From the NCBI GenBank assembly GCA_019449415.1, contig JAGRPP010000013.1, positions 59,613 to 123,612 on the forward strand: a DNA stretch of 64,000 bases. The letters run 5' to 3'. Positions 44,440-53,863 of the stretch are shown here, one piece after another. Numbering within the stretch: the stretch's first letter is position 1; each line of letters starts with the position of its first letter. The position numbers were made by a program, and so were the translations under genes. Source of the DNA: Geothrix sp. (GTDB lineage Bacteria; Acidobacteriota; Holophagae; Holophagales; Holophagaceae). The notes under the pieces are model-generated. The model was not told the origin of the DNA. It did no database searches and saw only the letters and a program-made list of their open reading frames with translations.

Positions 44440-45063
44440 ATGGATTCCGAAGAGCTCTGGAGGGCGGCCCTGCACGACTTCAACAACCTGATGGCGGGAC
44501 TTCAGGGCGTGTTGGATCTGAGCGAGCCGGGACAGCCCATGGATCCGCGCAACCGCATGCGGCTCGGATCGGTTCTCGACGACGGCAAGTCCCTGATCGA
44601 CATGGCCCGGGCCCTGGCCCTGGGTCGCCTGCCCGCTGTGGGCGTGGCGTCCTGGACGGAGTGGGAGGCGGGGCTTCGCCGTCGCCTGGATCCCATGGCG
44701 GAACTCTTCCGCTGCCGCGTCGAGGTGGTGGATGCCGGCGCCCGGCACTCGCTCTGGCCGGAGCCCATGCTGCAGGATTGGGTCGCCGTCTTCACGAGAC
44801 AGGTCCTGCCCTGGGCCGTTCCCGGGCCGCTGATCGTGGAGGCCGAGGCGCGGCCCGATGCCTGGGTGCTCCGCTGGATCACCGACGCCCCCATGCCGCC
44901 GGCCCTGCGGGCCGATCCCCCTCCCGACGCTCCGAAGAACCTGGCCTCCTTCTGGCTCCGGAGCATGGCGGGCCACATGGATCTGCGGCTCGAGGCCGTG
45001 ACCGGGTGCCTCCAGATCCAGGCGCCACGCCCGCCCGCCGATCCTGATCACCTGGTGCCTTGA
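44440..45063 (+). CDS. Histidine-kinase DHp-like (phosphotransferase-like) protein
   Basis: 207 aa. The N-terminus LWRAALHDFNNLMAGLQGVLDL contains the HDFNN phospho-acceptor signature of hybrid histidine kinases. The remaining 150 residues could hold a degraded kinase-like (HATPase-type) fold, but I see no clear N, G1 or G2 box. Size and plan recall ChpT-type phosphotransferases. GGGGGGAG precedes the ATG. It overlaps the OmpR-family regulator start by one base, so it is probably part of that phosphorelay. Confidence 0.6.
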   Translation: MDSEELWRAALHDFNNLMAGLQGVLDLSEPGQPMDPRNRMRLGSVLDDGKSLIDMARALALGRLPAVGVASWTEWEAGLRRRLDPMAELFRCRVEVVDAGARHSLWPEPMLQDWVAVFTRQVLPWAVPGPLIVEAEARPDAWVLRWITDAPMPPALRADPPPDAPKNLASFWLRSMAGHMDLRLEAVTGCLQIQAPRPPADPDHLVP

Positions 45064-45794
45064 TGCCGCGGACCGGGATTCTCCCCCTGTCGGCCCGGGG
45101 CCCGGCCTCGCTCCATGTCCTGATCGTGGAAGACGAGGCCCGGACCTCTTCCGAGCTCCGCGTGGGGCTGGAAGCCGCGGGGCTTGAAGTCCGGAAGGCC
45201 TCCAGCGGGGAAGAGGGCCTCCGCCTTTGCGCCGAAGAGGCGTTCGAGGCCATGGTGGTCGATGTGATGCTTCCGGGGATTTCGGGCCTCACCCTGGTCC
45301 GGCGCCTGCGGGAGGCGGGAAACGACACCCCGGTGATCTTCCTGTCCGCCAAGGGCGACCTGGTGGATCGCCTGCATGGCCTGGAGGCCGGAGGCGACGA
45401 CTACCTGGCCAAGCCCTACAGCATCCTGGAGGTGGTGGCCCGCCTGCGGACCATCGCCCGGCGCGTCCAGGGACGGCAGCAGACGGGACGGATGCAGGTG
45501 GCGGACCTGGTCTGGGATGCGGGGCACCGCCAGATCAGCCGGTCGGGCCATCGCATCGACCTGACGCCCAAGGAATACGCCCTCATGACCCTCCTGCTCG
45601 AACATGCGGGCCATGTGGTTCCCAGGGGCCAGATGGTGCAGGCCATCTGGGGCATGGACTGCGCGGTGGATCCGAATGCGGTGGATGTCCAGATCCTGCG
45701 CCTGCGCCGGAAGGTGGATGGACCCTACCCCGTGAAGCTGATCCACACGCTCCGCGGGGTGGGGCTCCTGCTGGAGCCCCGTGAAACCTCATAG
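45063..45794 (+). CDS. OmpR/PhoB-family response regulator
   Basis: 243 aa. Receiver domain: HVLIVEDEA (acid pair), VVDVMLPGISG (phospho-Asp), FLSAKG (Ser/Thr), LAKPYS (Lys). A winged-helix DNA-binding domain follows (ISRSGHRIDLTPKEYALMTLLLE, VDVQILRLRRKVD, HTLRGVGLLL). The first 15 residues before HVLIVEDE are extra, so a later start is possible. Coupled to the upstream DHp-like gene (TGATG) and overlapping the kinase gene by 14 bases. A candidate target site (GGTTAA repeats) lies at 47161. Confidence 0.9.
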   Translation: MPRTGILPLSARGPASLHVLIVEDEARTSSELRVGLEAAGLEVRKASSGEEGLRLCAEEAFEAMVVDVMLPGISGLTLVRRLREAGNDTPVIFLSAKGDLVDRLHGLEAGGDDYLAKPYSILEVVARLRTIARRVQGRQQTGRMQVADLVWDAGHRQISRSGHRIDLTPKEYALMTLLLEHAGHVVPRGQMVQAIWGMDCAVDPNAVDVQILRLRRKVDGPYPVKLIHTLRGVGLLLEPRETS

Positions 45795-47157
45795 CGGAAG
45801 CATCCTCCTCAAGCTCCAGCTGGGCTTCGGCCTGGCGGCCATGATCCTGGCCGCGCTCCTGGCCCTATTCATGGATGGGGCGCTGCGCGGCTCGCTGGAG
45901 GCGGAAGACGCCCAGGTGATGGAGGGGCAGGCCCGGGCCCTCGCCCAGCGCCTGGCCGCCGGCCTGCCGCTGCTGGATTCAGGAGGGCACCCGCGGCCGG
46001 AGAAGGCCGCCTGGCGTGTGCGGGATGCCTCGGGCCGAATCCTGGCCGAGAGCGTGGACATGGCGGCGCTCCCGGCCATGGAGGTCCCTCCCTTGGGGGC
46101 GCCGGCCCTGGAGCAGCAGGCCCCCGGAGGGGGCGTGTATTCCGTGGTGGCCCGGGCCTGGTCGGGCGGGGGGCAGGCGGGGACGCTGGTCCTCGTCATG
46201 GATCGCACCCATGAGGAGGCCCTGATCCACGAGTTCCGCCGCACCCTGGCGCTGGGCGTGATGCTGGCCACGGCCGCGGCAGCCCTGGTGGCCCGGGCCA
46301 TCGCTCGGTGGGGCCTGGCGCCCCTGGGCCGGATCGCCCAGGAAGCGGGCTCCATCAGCGACCGGAACCTGGATCGCCGGTTGGCCACGGAACACTTCCC
46401 CCGCGAACTCCAGGAGCTGGTGACCACCTTGAACGCCACGCTCTCGAGGCTGCAGGAGGCCTTTGACCGGGTGGGCAACCTGGGCGCGGAGCTGGCCCAT
46501 GAGCTGCGGACACCCCTGCAGAACCTGCGGAGCACCCTGGAGAACCGGGCCCTGAGACTGGATTGCCCCGAATCCGAAGCCACCGCCTTGGGGGGGCTGC
46601 TGGAGGAGTGCGACCGCATGGCCGCCCTCATCGAGCAGATCCTGTTCCTGGCCCGGTCCGAGCACGCACCACCGGGGCTGCAGCGAGTCCGGGTGCCCGT
46701 CCTCGATCTCCTGGAGGAAGTCCGGGGCTTCTTCGAGGCGGCGGCGGAGCATGCGGGCGTGGACCTGCACCTTGAGGGCGAGGCGGACCTCGCCGTCTCG
46801 GGCGACCGCCTGCTCCTGACCCGGGCCCTGCACAACCTGGTGGCCAATGCTCTGCGTCACACGGCCCTGCGCCACGCGCCCCGGGGAGGGCGGGTGACCC
46901 TGGGGGCCCAGGGGGCGCCGGAGGCCGTGGCGCTGTTCGTGGATGACGATGGCCCGGGCATTCCCGAGGCGTGGATCCCGCGGCTGGGGACCCCCTTCCT
47001 CCGTCCGCCGGATGGCCGGCCCCTCGAAGGGTATGGGCTTGGCTTGGCCATTGTGAAGCGCATCGCGGGCATGCTCGGCGGCCGCATGGAGATCCGGAGC
47101 CGCCTGGGTGAGGGCACCCGGGTGGACCTGTGGATGCCGCGGGATCTGGCAGGGTAA
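45781..47157 (+). CDS. Sensor histidine kinase, CusS-like
   Basis: 458 aa, GTG start inside the regulator gene. TM1 (about residues 13-33), a periplasmic sensor loop of about 120 residues, TM2 (about 157-177), HAMP (WGLAPLGRIAQEAGSI), HisKA with AELAHELRTPLQNLRSTLE (phospho-His), and HATPase with NLVANALRHT (N box), VDDDGPGIPE (G1) and GYGLGLAIVKRI (G2). Overall order and lengths are those of heavy-metal sensor kinases such as CusS. It should phosphorylate the adjacent regulator; the metal or other signal is not readable. Confidence 0.88.
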   Translation: MKPHSGSILLKLQLGFGLAAMILAALLALFMDGALRGSLEAEDAQVMEGQARALAQRLAAGLPLLDSGGHPRPEKAAWRVRDASGRILAESVDMAALPAMEVPPLGAPALEQQAPGGGVYSVVARAWSGGGQAGTLVLVMDRTHEEALIHEFRRTLALGVMLATAAAALVARAIARWGLAPLGRIAQEAGSISDRNLDRRLATEHFPRELQELVTTLNATLSRLQEAFDRVGNLGAELAHELRTPLQNLRSTLENRALRLDCPESEATALGGLLEECDRMAALIEQILFLARSEHAPPGLQRVRVPVLDLLEEVRGFFEAAAEHAGVDLHLEGEADLAVSGDRLLLTRALHNLVANALRHTALRHAPRGGRVTLGAQGAPEAVALFVDDDGPGIPEAWIPRLGTPFLRPPDGRPLEGYGLGLAIVKRIAGMLGGRMEIRSRLGEGTRVDLWMPRDLAG

Positions 47158-47160
47158 TCA

Positions 47161-47177
47161 GGTTAATGTAAGGTTAA
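47161..47177 (+). promoter_or_regulatory. Direct-repeat operator for an OmpR-family regulator
   Basis: GGTTAA, five bases (TGTAA), GGTTAA: two half-sites with an 11-base period, as bound by OmpR/PhoB/PmrA-type dimers. It lies four bases after the kinase stop and 65 bases before the first TonB receptor start, the natural promoter position for that gene. Confidence 0.6.
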
Positions 47178-47241
47178 CCTCACCTCTACGGTGCCCGACC
47201 TCGGGCCCGCGGCGGATCCGTCCTCCCCTTCCGGAGCCTCC

Positions 47242-50001
47242 ATGCCGTTTCCCCGCGTGCCCGTCCTCGGACCCCTGGCCTTCCTGCTGGCTGCCTCCGC
47301 CGCCGCGCAGACCACGGGGGCGCTCCGGGTGGAGGTCCTCGACCGAGGGGGAAAGCCCCGGCCAGGCGCGCTTCTGGTGCTCGAATCCGTGGAGCGGGGG
47401 GAACGACGAAACCTGAAGGCCGACGGCCAGGGCCTCGCCACGGTGGCCGGCCTGATTCCGGGCACCTACCGCCTGGAGGGCCGGACCCTCCACCTGCGGG
47501 CCGACGAACGGATCCAGATCCGCCTGCGCCTGGAGGAGGCCCAGGCCACGGTGGCCGTGGAGGCCTCGCCGCTCCGGGCGGAGGGCAGCTCCGTCACCGC
47601 CCACACGGTCCTGGACGCGGAAGACCTCGTCCGCCTGCCCTTCTCCCCCCACCGCTATGTGGAGCACGGCTACCTGGCGCCCGGCGTCACGCCCTCCGGC
47701 AAGCCGGAACCCGTGGTGCTGGGTTCCATGCTTGACGCCAATGCCTATCTGGTGGACGGCATGGCCACGGGGCTCAGCTCCACGGGCCGCTTCGGCATGA
47801 ACCTCTCGACGGAGATCCTGGAGAGCCAGACCCTCACCACCGGGGGTCACAAGGCCGAGGTGGGCTTCGCCTCCGGCGGGGTCTACAACCTGGTCACGAA
47901 GAGCGGTGGCAGCGAGTACCACGGGGCCGCGTTCACCAGCCGCATCTTCCGGGGGCTGAATGCCAAGCCCGATGCGGGCAAGGCCACCACACCGGAGGAG
48001 CGGCCCACGGACTCGAACGAGTTCGGCTTCAGCTTGGGCGGTCCGCTCGTGAAGGACAGCCTCTTCTTCTTCGGGGCCTTCAACCGCCAGCTGATGAACC
48101 TGGACTTCGAGAATGTCCAGCCGGCAGGAGCGGCTCCCCACCGGCGGAGCCAGGAGGAGGACCGCAGCTACCGTTTCCTCAAGCTCACCTGGCTGGCCAG
48201 CGCGGAGCATCGCCTGGAGTTCAGCTATTTCGGAGACCCCGTCACCCAGGCCAACTTCGACACGGCCGGCGACAGCAGCGTGAAGGATCTCCAGCAGCCC
48301 AACCGCACCCGGGGGGGCGACAGCTACCTCCTGAAGCATGTGGGTGCGCTGAGTCCCCAGCTCACCTGGGAGAACACCCTGGGCCTGCATCGCACCCGCT
48401 TCCACTGGTTCCCGGCGACACCAGAGGCCGGTCCATCCCGGGGGCAGCTGGACGCGCCCGGCGCCGAAGCTTTCGGGGCCTATGGGGAGGATCGCCTGGA
48501 CCGCGTCCAGAACCTCACCCTTCGGAGTGAGTTCGCCTACTTCGCGGGGTCGCACCAGATCAAGGCCGGCTTCCAGGGCCTGGCCTCCGAGTACACGAAG
48601 GTCTTCCAGCGGCCTTCGTTCGGCCTGGCCTACCTGGATCGGGCCGCCGGCGGCGCCGGGCCCGCCGCGGGCGACCTGGCGGCGATCCGGGCGGGCCTGC
48701 TGTCGATTTACGGCAGCGACTACGGCTACGCCGCCGGCGACAGCCTCGCCACCGCCAGTCCGGTCTCCGGCCAGCTGGTGGGCGGCCGGGCCAGCTACCT
48801 CTACCAGCGCACCCTGGCGGATGCGGGCTCCTACGGCAGCCCGCTCAAGCAGCGGGTGCTGGGGCTCTTCGCCCAGGATGACTGGGCCTTCGCCGCCGGC
48901 TGGATCGCCAATCTGGGGCTGCGGGCGGATCGGGCGAGTCTCGATGCGGAGGACGGCCGGCCGCTCTACCGCCAGACCCTGCTGAGTCCCCGCGTGGGTC
49001 TGTCCTGGGATCCGGCGGCGGACGGGCGGACGCGGTTCTACGCCTACGCCGGCCGCATCTACAGCCCCGCGACCCCGGGGAACCTCGCCGCGGCCGGAGC
49101 CACCACCGGCGGCCCCGCCATGGTGAAGCAGGTGTGGATCCCCTCCCTGAACGACTGGCACACCTGGCAGGCCACGGGCGTGCAGGGCGTGAAAAATGTG
49201 GCGGTGGGCGATCTCAAGGCGCCGCGCACAGGCCTCTACCAGGCGGGTGTGGAGCGGGTCCAGGACCTGCCCTGGCTCGGGACCTGGACCTTCGAGGCCA
49301 CGGTCACGGTCAAGGCCGTGCGCGACCTCATCGACACCTACAGTTCCACCTACGGCTACCTGCCCGAGCTGGATGCCCTGGCCAACGCCTCCGCCACCAA
49401 GAAGGTGATCGCCAACCTGCCGGGGCTGAGGCGCGACTTCCGGGGCTTCGACTTGATGGCGCGGCGGACCTTCGAGGGCGGCCACCGGCTCCAGCTGAGC
49501 TACAGCCAGGGTGACCTGAACGGCAACTCCGAGGTGGGCAATGTGAACACCTCCACCGCCAAGAACACAGGATTCGCCTCCATCCCGAGTCTGCGCCAGG
49601 ACTACCGCCCGTCGCCCTACGACGGCACCCTGAACGAGGAAGTGAAGCACGCCTGGAAGGCCTTCGGCAGCGCGGCCCTGCCCTGGAACCTGGAGTCCTC
49701 CTTCGCGTTCCTCTGGCGGTCGGGCCTGCGGTACAGCAGCCTCGTGAAGGTCTCTGGCGACAATGTGCTGGCTCCCGGCACCACCCGCGGCGATCAGGAA
49801 CTGCCCCATGTCATGAGCCTCGACCTGGGTCTGGCCTGGCGGATCCGCGTCCAGAAGGTGGATCTCCGCGCCGCGGTGGACATCCTCAACGCCACCAACC
49901 GTCAGCCCATGACCTGGGTGAACAACCTGGGCGGGGCCTTCACGCCGGGCAATTTCCAGCAGCCGCGCGTGTGGCAGTTCTGCCTCCGGGCCGCGTTCTG
50001 A
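47242..50001 (+). CDS. TonB-dependent receptor, Oar-like, with N-terminal carboxypeptidase-regulatory-like domain
   Basis: 919 aa. Signal peptide to about residue 22 (ASAAAQ), then a beta-sandwich (LRVEVLDRGGKPRPGALLVLESV ... LIPGTYRLEGRTL), a plug region (LDANAYLVDGMATGLSS, FASGGVYNLVTKSGG) and a long barrel with aromatic girdles, ending WQFCLRAAF (C-terminal Phe). CCGGAG precedes the ATG. It imports or senses a large ligand at the outer membrane with TonB energy. The OmpR-type repeat upstream suggests control by the adjacent two-component system. Confidence 0.88.
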   Translation: MPFPRVPVLGPLAFLLAASAAAQTTGALRVEVLDRGGKPRPGALLVLESVERGERRNLKADGQGLATVAGLIPGTYRLEGRTLHLRADERIQIRLRLEEAQATVAVEASPLRAEGSSVTAHTVLDAEDLVRLPFSPHRYVEHGYLAPGVTPSGKPEPVVLGSMLDANAYLVDGMATGLSSTGRFGMNLSTEILESQTLTTGGHKAEVGFASGGVYNLVTKSGGSEYHGAAFTSRIFRGLNAKPDAGKATTPEERPTDSNEFGFSLGGPLVKDSLFFFGAFNRQLMNLDFENVQPAGAAPHRRSQEEDRSYRFLKLTWLASAEHRLEFSYFGDPVTQANFDTAGDSSVKDLQQPNRTRGGDSYLLKHVGALSPQLTWENTLGLHRTRFHWFPATPEAGPSRGQLDAPGAEAFGAYGEDRLDRVQNLTLRSEFAYFAGSHQIKAGFQGLASEYTKVFQRPSFGLAYLDRAAGGAGPAAGDLAAIRAGLLSIYGSDYGYAAGDSLATASPVSGQLVGGRASYLYQRTLADAGSYGSPLKQRVLGLFAQDDWAFAAGWIANLGLRADRASLDAEDGRPLYRQTLLSPRVGLSWDPAADGRTRFYAYAGRIYSPATPGNLAAAGATTGGPAMVKQVWIPSLNDWHTWQATGVQGVKNVAVGDLKAPRTGLYQAGVERVQDLPWLGTWTFEATVTVKAVRDLIDTYSSTYGYLPELDALANASATKKVIANLPGLRRDFRGFDLMARRTFEGGHRLQLSYSQGDLNGNSEVGNVNTSTAKNTGFASIPSLRQDYRPSPYDGTLNEEVKHAWKAFGSAALPWNLESSFAFLWRSGLRYSSLVKVSGDNVLAPGTTRGDQELPHVMSLDLGLAWRIRVQKVDLRAAVDILNATNRQPMTWVNNLGGAFTPGNFQQPRVWQFCLRAAF

Positions 50002-50045
50002 GCACCGGCCGAATCCCGTTCCCACCTGTTGCCCCTGGAGAACCC

Positions 50046-52163
50046 ATGGTGTCCCATCCGTTTCTGCCGCTGATCTCCTGCCTCCTGGTGGCGGGTGTGA
50101 GCCTCCAGGCCCAGGCCCCTTCCCAGGCCGCCGCCAAGGCCGCCACCAGGGCTGAAGGAACCGCCACGGTGGAGGTGACCGCCACGCGGTTCCCCGAGGA
50201 CCCGGCCAAGGTGCCTGCCTCGATCAGCGTCTTTTCCGCCAAGGAACTCGCGGACCGCGGGGCCACGGACCTCCGGTCTGCCCTCGGCCTGGCGGCCGGG
50301 GTGTTCATCGCGCCCGGCGGCGATGGCGGCTCGGCGGGAAGCGTGCCGGAGTTCTGGGGCCTGAAGGAGTTCGACGCCTTCCTGCTCGTGGTGGATGGGG
50401 TGCCCTGGGGCGGCGCTTTCAATCCGGCCCTGTCCACCTTGAGCCTGGAGGGCGTGGAGCGCATCGAAGTCCAGCGGGGCGCGGCCCCCGTGATGTACGG
50501 AGCGACCTCCTTTGTCGGCGTGATTCAGGTGATCCACAGCCTGCCCGCGGAAGCCCCGAATTCAGCGCGTCTCTCCCTGGGGACCCACGGCAGCTTCGGC
50601 GCCGGCGCGACCCTGCGGCTGCCCGTCTGGTCGGGCGTGGATTCCAGCCTGACGGTCGATCACGACCAGCAGGGTTTCGAGGATGCCCGCACCGACTTCA
50701 AGCGGAGCCACCTGCTGTGGAGGAATCGGGTCCAGGCCCTGGACGGTGTGATCCGGTTCGATCTGGAAGGCGCGGCGGTGGATCAGAAGCCTGCGAGTCC
50801 CTTCCCCCGGGTGGGCAGGGCCCTGACCGATCAGGTGCCCCTCGATGCGAACCACAATCCGGCCGGGGCCTTCCTCAACGATCGGCGTTTCACCTTCACC
50901 ACCGGATACGACAGGGTCCTGGATGCCTCGTTCCTCTGGTCCACCACCCTCTCCGTCGCGCGGGCCCGGCAGGATGCCTTCCGCGGGTTCCTCACCGAGG
51001 TGAGCCCCGCGGATCCCAACGCCCATGGGTTCCGCGAGCGCATCGACCTCACGGATGTCTACTTTGATTCCCACCTGACCTGGTCCCTGGGGGAGGCACT
51101 CAAGGTCGTGACCGGCTTGGACCACCTCCACGGCCAGGGCAGCGGCCGGGGCGGAGATTTCGACTACGCCGTGAACCTGGACGGGTCCAACGCGCCCGGG
51201 GCGGCGGTCCTGCCCAGTCAGGCCGACATCCGCATCGATGATCGCCGCGACTTCTCCGGACTCTACGCCTTCGTCCAGTGGCAGACCGTGCCCAGGCTGG
51301 TGCTGGAGGCCGGTCTCCGGCTCACGCGGGCCGACGAGGCCCGTCGCGCGGCCACGCTGGACTTCGGCAGCGGCGCCCTCGAGGGTGGCTCGGACACCAA
51401 GACCACGACGCGTCTATCCGGCAGCGCCGGGGCCACCTGGACTGCCTGGCAGTCGGGTACCGACCGGGTGAATCTCTTTGCCGGCGTCCGCACCACCTTC
51501 AAGCCGGCGGCCATGGACTTCGGCCTGGACAGCAGCGCGCGGATTCTCGCGCCGGAGACGGCCACCAGCTACGACCTCGGCCTGAAGGCCGACCTCTTGG
51601 ACCGGCGCCTCGCATTGGAGGTCAGCACCTTCCTCATGGACTTCCAGAACCTGGTGGTCCCCCAATCCGTGGCGGGGGCGCCGGTGCTCGTGAACGCGGG
51701 CGCGGAACGCTTCCAGGGGGCCGAGTTCAGTGCCACCTACCGGATCGCCGGCGATCTGACGGCCCGCGGGGCCTACAGCTACCACGATGCCCGGTTCCGG
51801 AACTACGCAAAGGACTTCGGCGACGGCACCCTCACGCAGCTGGCGGGCAAGCGGCTGGAGATGTCCCCCTACCACCTGGGCGGGCTTGGCCTGGCCTACG
51901 CGCCGGCCAGGGGACTGACGGTCACGGTGGAGATGAACTATGTGGGGGCGGTCCTCCTCAACCAGCGCAACACCGCGCCCGCGGGTGGCTACGCCACCTA
52001 CACCGCCAGCCTCGGGTGGCGGGAACGCCGCTGGGACCTCCGCCTCAGCGGCCAGAACCTCACGGACCGCCGTAAGCCCGTGGCCGAGAGCGAGCTGGGG
52101 GATGCCCAGTACTACCTGCTGCCCGGCCGGCAGGTGACCCTGGGTGCCCGGTACCGGTTCTGA
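50046..52163 (+). CDS. TonB-dependent receptor (siderophore/cobalamin type)
   Basis: 705 aa. Signal peptide MVSHPFLPLISCLLVAGVSLQAQA, a TonB-box-like TATVEVTATR segment, plug domain (VPASISVFSAKELADRGATDL, VDGVPWGGAFNPA, GVERIEVQRGAAPVMYGATSFVGVIQV), and a 22-strand-type barrel ending ARYRF. GGAG precedes the ATG. It follows the Oar-like receptor by 44 bases, probably in one transcript. Substrate unknown; the neighbouring CusS-like kinase and window-wide metal theme make a metal chelate plausible. Confidence 0.9.
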   Translation: MVSHPFLPLISCLLVAGVSLQAQAPSQAAAKAATRAEGTATVEVTATRFPEDPAKVPASISVFSAKELADRGATDLRSALGLAAGVFIAPGGDGGSAGSVPEFWGLKEFDAFLLVVDGVPWGGAFNPALSTLSLEGVERIEVQRGAAPVMYGATSFVGVIQVIHSLPAEAPNSARLSLGTHGSFGAGATLRLPVWSGVDSSLTVDHDQQGFEDARTDFKRSHLLWRNRVQALDGVIRFDLEGAAVDQKPASPFPRVGRALTDQVPLDANHNPAGAFLNDRRFTFTTGYDRVLDASFLWSTTLSVARARQDAFRGFLTEVSPADPNAHGFRERIDLTDVYFDSHLTWSLGEALKVVTGLDHLHGQGSGRGGDFDYAVNLDGSNAPGAAVLPSQADIRIDDRRDFSGLYAFVQWQTVPRLVLEAGLRLTRADEARRAATLDFGSGALEGGSDTKTTTRLSGSAGATWTAWQSGTDRVNLFAGVRTTFKPAAMDFGLDSSARILAPETATSYDLGLKADLLDRRLALEVSTFLMDFQNLVVPQSVAGAPVLVNAGAERFQGAEFSATYRIAGDLTARGAYSYHDARFRNYAKDFGDGTLTQLAGKRLEMSPYHLGGLGLAYAPARGLTVTVEMNYVGAVLLNQRNTAPAGGYATYTASLGWRERRWDLRLSGQNLTDRRKPVAESELGDAQYYLLPGRQVTLGARYRF

Positions 52164-52187
52164 TACGGCCGAGTCCTGGAAAAACAG

Positions 52188-52280
52188 GGACAGGATTCAC
52201 AGGATGAAGACCAGGATTAACAGGATTCATGTCCCTGGCTTGAATCCTGTTAATCCAAAGAAATTCTGTTAATCCTGTCC
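52188..52280. repeat. Intergenic palindromic repeat upstream of miaB
   Basis: Arms of about 40 bases (beginning GGACAGGATTCACAGG, ending AATCCTGTCC) around a short loop. Each arm itself repeats an ACAGGATT unit. It fills most of the 157-base gap between the second TonB receptor and miaB and resembles non-coding dispersed repeats. Confidence 0.75.
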
Positions 52281-52320
52281 AAGCATTCTTTTCGGTAAAA
52301 TCAAAGGTTTGGGCGGTGCG

Positions 52321-53625
52321 ATGAAGTTCCACATCCAGACCTGGGGCTGCCAGATGAACGATCACGACGGCGAAAAGCTGTCGGGATTGCTGTCGGCCGA
52401 GGGCTTCGAGGCGGTGGATTCGGTGGAAGACGCCGAGCTGGTGCTGCTGAACACCTGCTCCATCCGCGAGAAGGCTGTGCACAAGGTCTATTCGGAACTG
52501 GGCCGCCTCCGCGAGGAGAAGCAGCGGCGTCCGCTGATGGTGGGCGTCACCGGCTGCCTGGCCCAGCAGGAGCAGGCCGCGCTCTTCAAACGGGCGCCCC
52601 ACATCGACTTTGTGCTGGGCACCATGGCGCTGAAGCAGCTGCCGCGGCTGGTGGCCGAGGCCCAGGCGGGCAAGGCCCGGGTGATGGATGCAGGCGAATA
52701 CCCGGACAACCACCTCTTCCCGCCCTCGGTCACGCGGCGGCGGGATACGGCCAAGGCCCTGGTGACCATCACGGAAGGCTGCAACCACGCCTGCACCTAC
52801 TGCATCGTGCCGACCACCCGCGGCGCCGAGCGCCACCGGCCGTACGAGGATGTGCTGGCCGAGGTGCGCGGGCTGGCCGCCCGCGGCTATCGCGAGGTGG
52901 AGCTGCTGGGCCAGAATGTGAACAGCTACGCCGGGGGCTGCACCTTCGCTGATTTGCTGGAGCGCGTGTCCGAGGTGGAGGGCCTGGAGTGGATCCGCTT
53001 CACCACCAGCCATCCCATGAACTTCACGAAGGACCTGGCACGGGTGCTGGTGGCCAATCCCAAGGTGGCGCCCTTCCTCCACCTGCCCCTGCAGAGCGGC
53101 AGCGACCGGGTGCTGAAGCGCATGCTGCGCGAATACACCGTGGCCGAGTACCTGGAGCGCCTGGGCTACCTGGGCGAAGGCCGGTCCCGCATGGCCCTCA
53201 GCACGGACTTCATCGTGGGCTTCCCGGGGGAGACCGATGAGGACTTCGAAGCCACGATGCGGGTGCTGGACGAGGTGGCCTTCGACGGCTCCTTCAGCTT
53301 CATCTACTCGCCGCGGCCCGGCACGCCTTCCCTCCGCCTCAAGGACGACCTGCCCCTGGCGGTGAAATCCACCCGCCTGATGCGCCTCCAGCAGCGCCAG
53401 AGCGAGCTCACGCGCGCCAGCAACGAGCGGTTCCTGGGGCGCGAGATCCCCGTGCGCATCGAGACCCACGGTCCCAACGAACAGGGCTGGTGGTTGGCCC
53501 GCAGCGGCGAGTGGAAGACGATCCATCTGGCCGCCGGGCCGGGCCGCGAGCTGCCGTTCGGCGAACTCGTGCGCGCCCGGGTCACCCTGGCCAGCCCCCA
53601 TTTCCTGGGCGCGGAGCTGGTCTAG
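52321..53625 (+). CDS. miaB: MiaB, tRNA-2-methylthio-N6-isopentenyladenosine synthase
   Basis: 434 aa. An N-terminal UPF0004 domain holds the three Cys for the auxiliary Fe-S cluster (TWGCQMNDHD, LLNTCSIREKA, TGCLAQQE). The radical SAM motif CNHACTYC in ITEGCNHACTYCIVPTTRG is followed by the family block HLPLQSGSDRVLK. A C-terminal TRAM domain (FLGREIPVRIETHG) completes it. It thiomethylates A37 of tRNAs reading UNN codons. A dispersed palindromic repeat stands on each side of the gene. Confidence 0.95.
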   Translation: MKFHIQTWGCQMNDHDGEKLSGLLSAEGFEAVDSVEDAELVLLNTCSIREKAVHKVYSELGRLREEKQRRPLMVGVTGCLAQQEQAALFKRAPHIDFVLGTMALKQLPRLVAEAQAGKARVMDAGEYPDNHLFPPSVTRRRDTAKALVTITEGCNHACTYCIVPTTRGAERHRPYEDVLAEVRGLAARGYREVELLGQNVNSYAGGCTFADLLERVSEVEGLEWIRFTTSHPMNFTKDLARVLVANPKVAPFLHLPLQSGSDRVLKRMLREYTVAEYLERLGYLGEGRSRMALSTDFIVGFPGETDEDFEATMRVLDEVAFDGSFSFIYSPRPGTPSLRLKDDLPLAVKSTRLMRLQQRQSELTRASNERFLGREIPVRIETHGPNEQGWWLARSGEWKTIHLAAGPGRELPFGELVRARVTLASPHFLGAELV

Positions 53626-53667
53626 GCTGCGGGGAGAAGCTTTCCCCGGATTTCAGGATAAGCAGGA

Positions 53668-53858
53668 CCGCAGAGATTACAGAGGGCCACAGGGGACGCA
53701 GAGACCTTCTGAACCTGGAGTGCGACCCTGGAGTGCGACCTATGCCGTCGGAGAGGGAGCGCGGATCTTCTTCTGTGCCTTCCCGTATTCTTCGTGCCTT
53801 CCGTCGCCAGCGCTTTCCTCTGCGCGCTCTGTGGCACTCCGCGTGCTCTGTGTTCCGC
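53668..53858. repeat. Imperfect palindromic repeat downstream of miaB
   Basis: The left arm (CCGCAGAGATTACAGAGG...) and right arm (...CTCTGTGTTCCGC) are both built of ACAGAG-type units and roughly complementary, about 190 bases end to end. Inside is a tandem 13-base duplication (CCTGGAGTGCGAC twice, 53714-53739). The 238-base gap between miaB and the epimerase gene holds no convincing gene. Confidence 0.55.
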
Positions 53859-53863
53859 TTTTT

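Noticed and set aside
47158..50025. A 955-codon open frame on the minus strand opposite the Oar-like receptor
   Set aside because: Same antisense effect. The plus strand encodes a full TonB receptor with signal peptide and ribosome-binding site.
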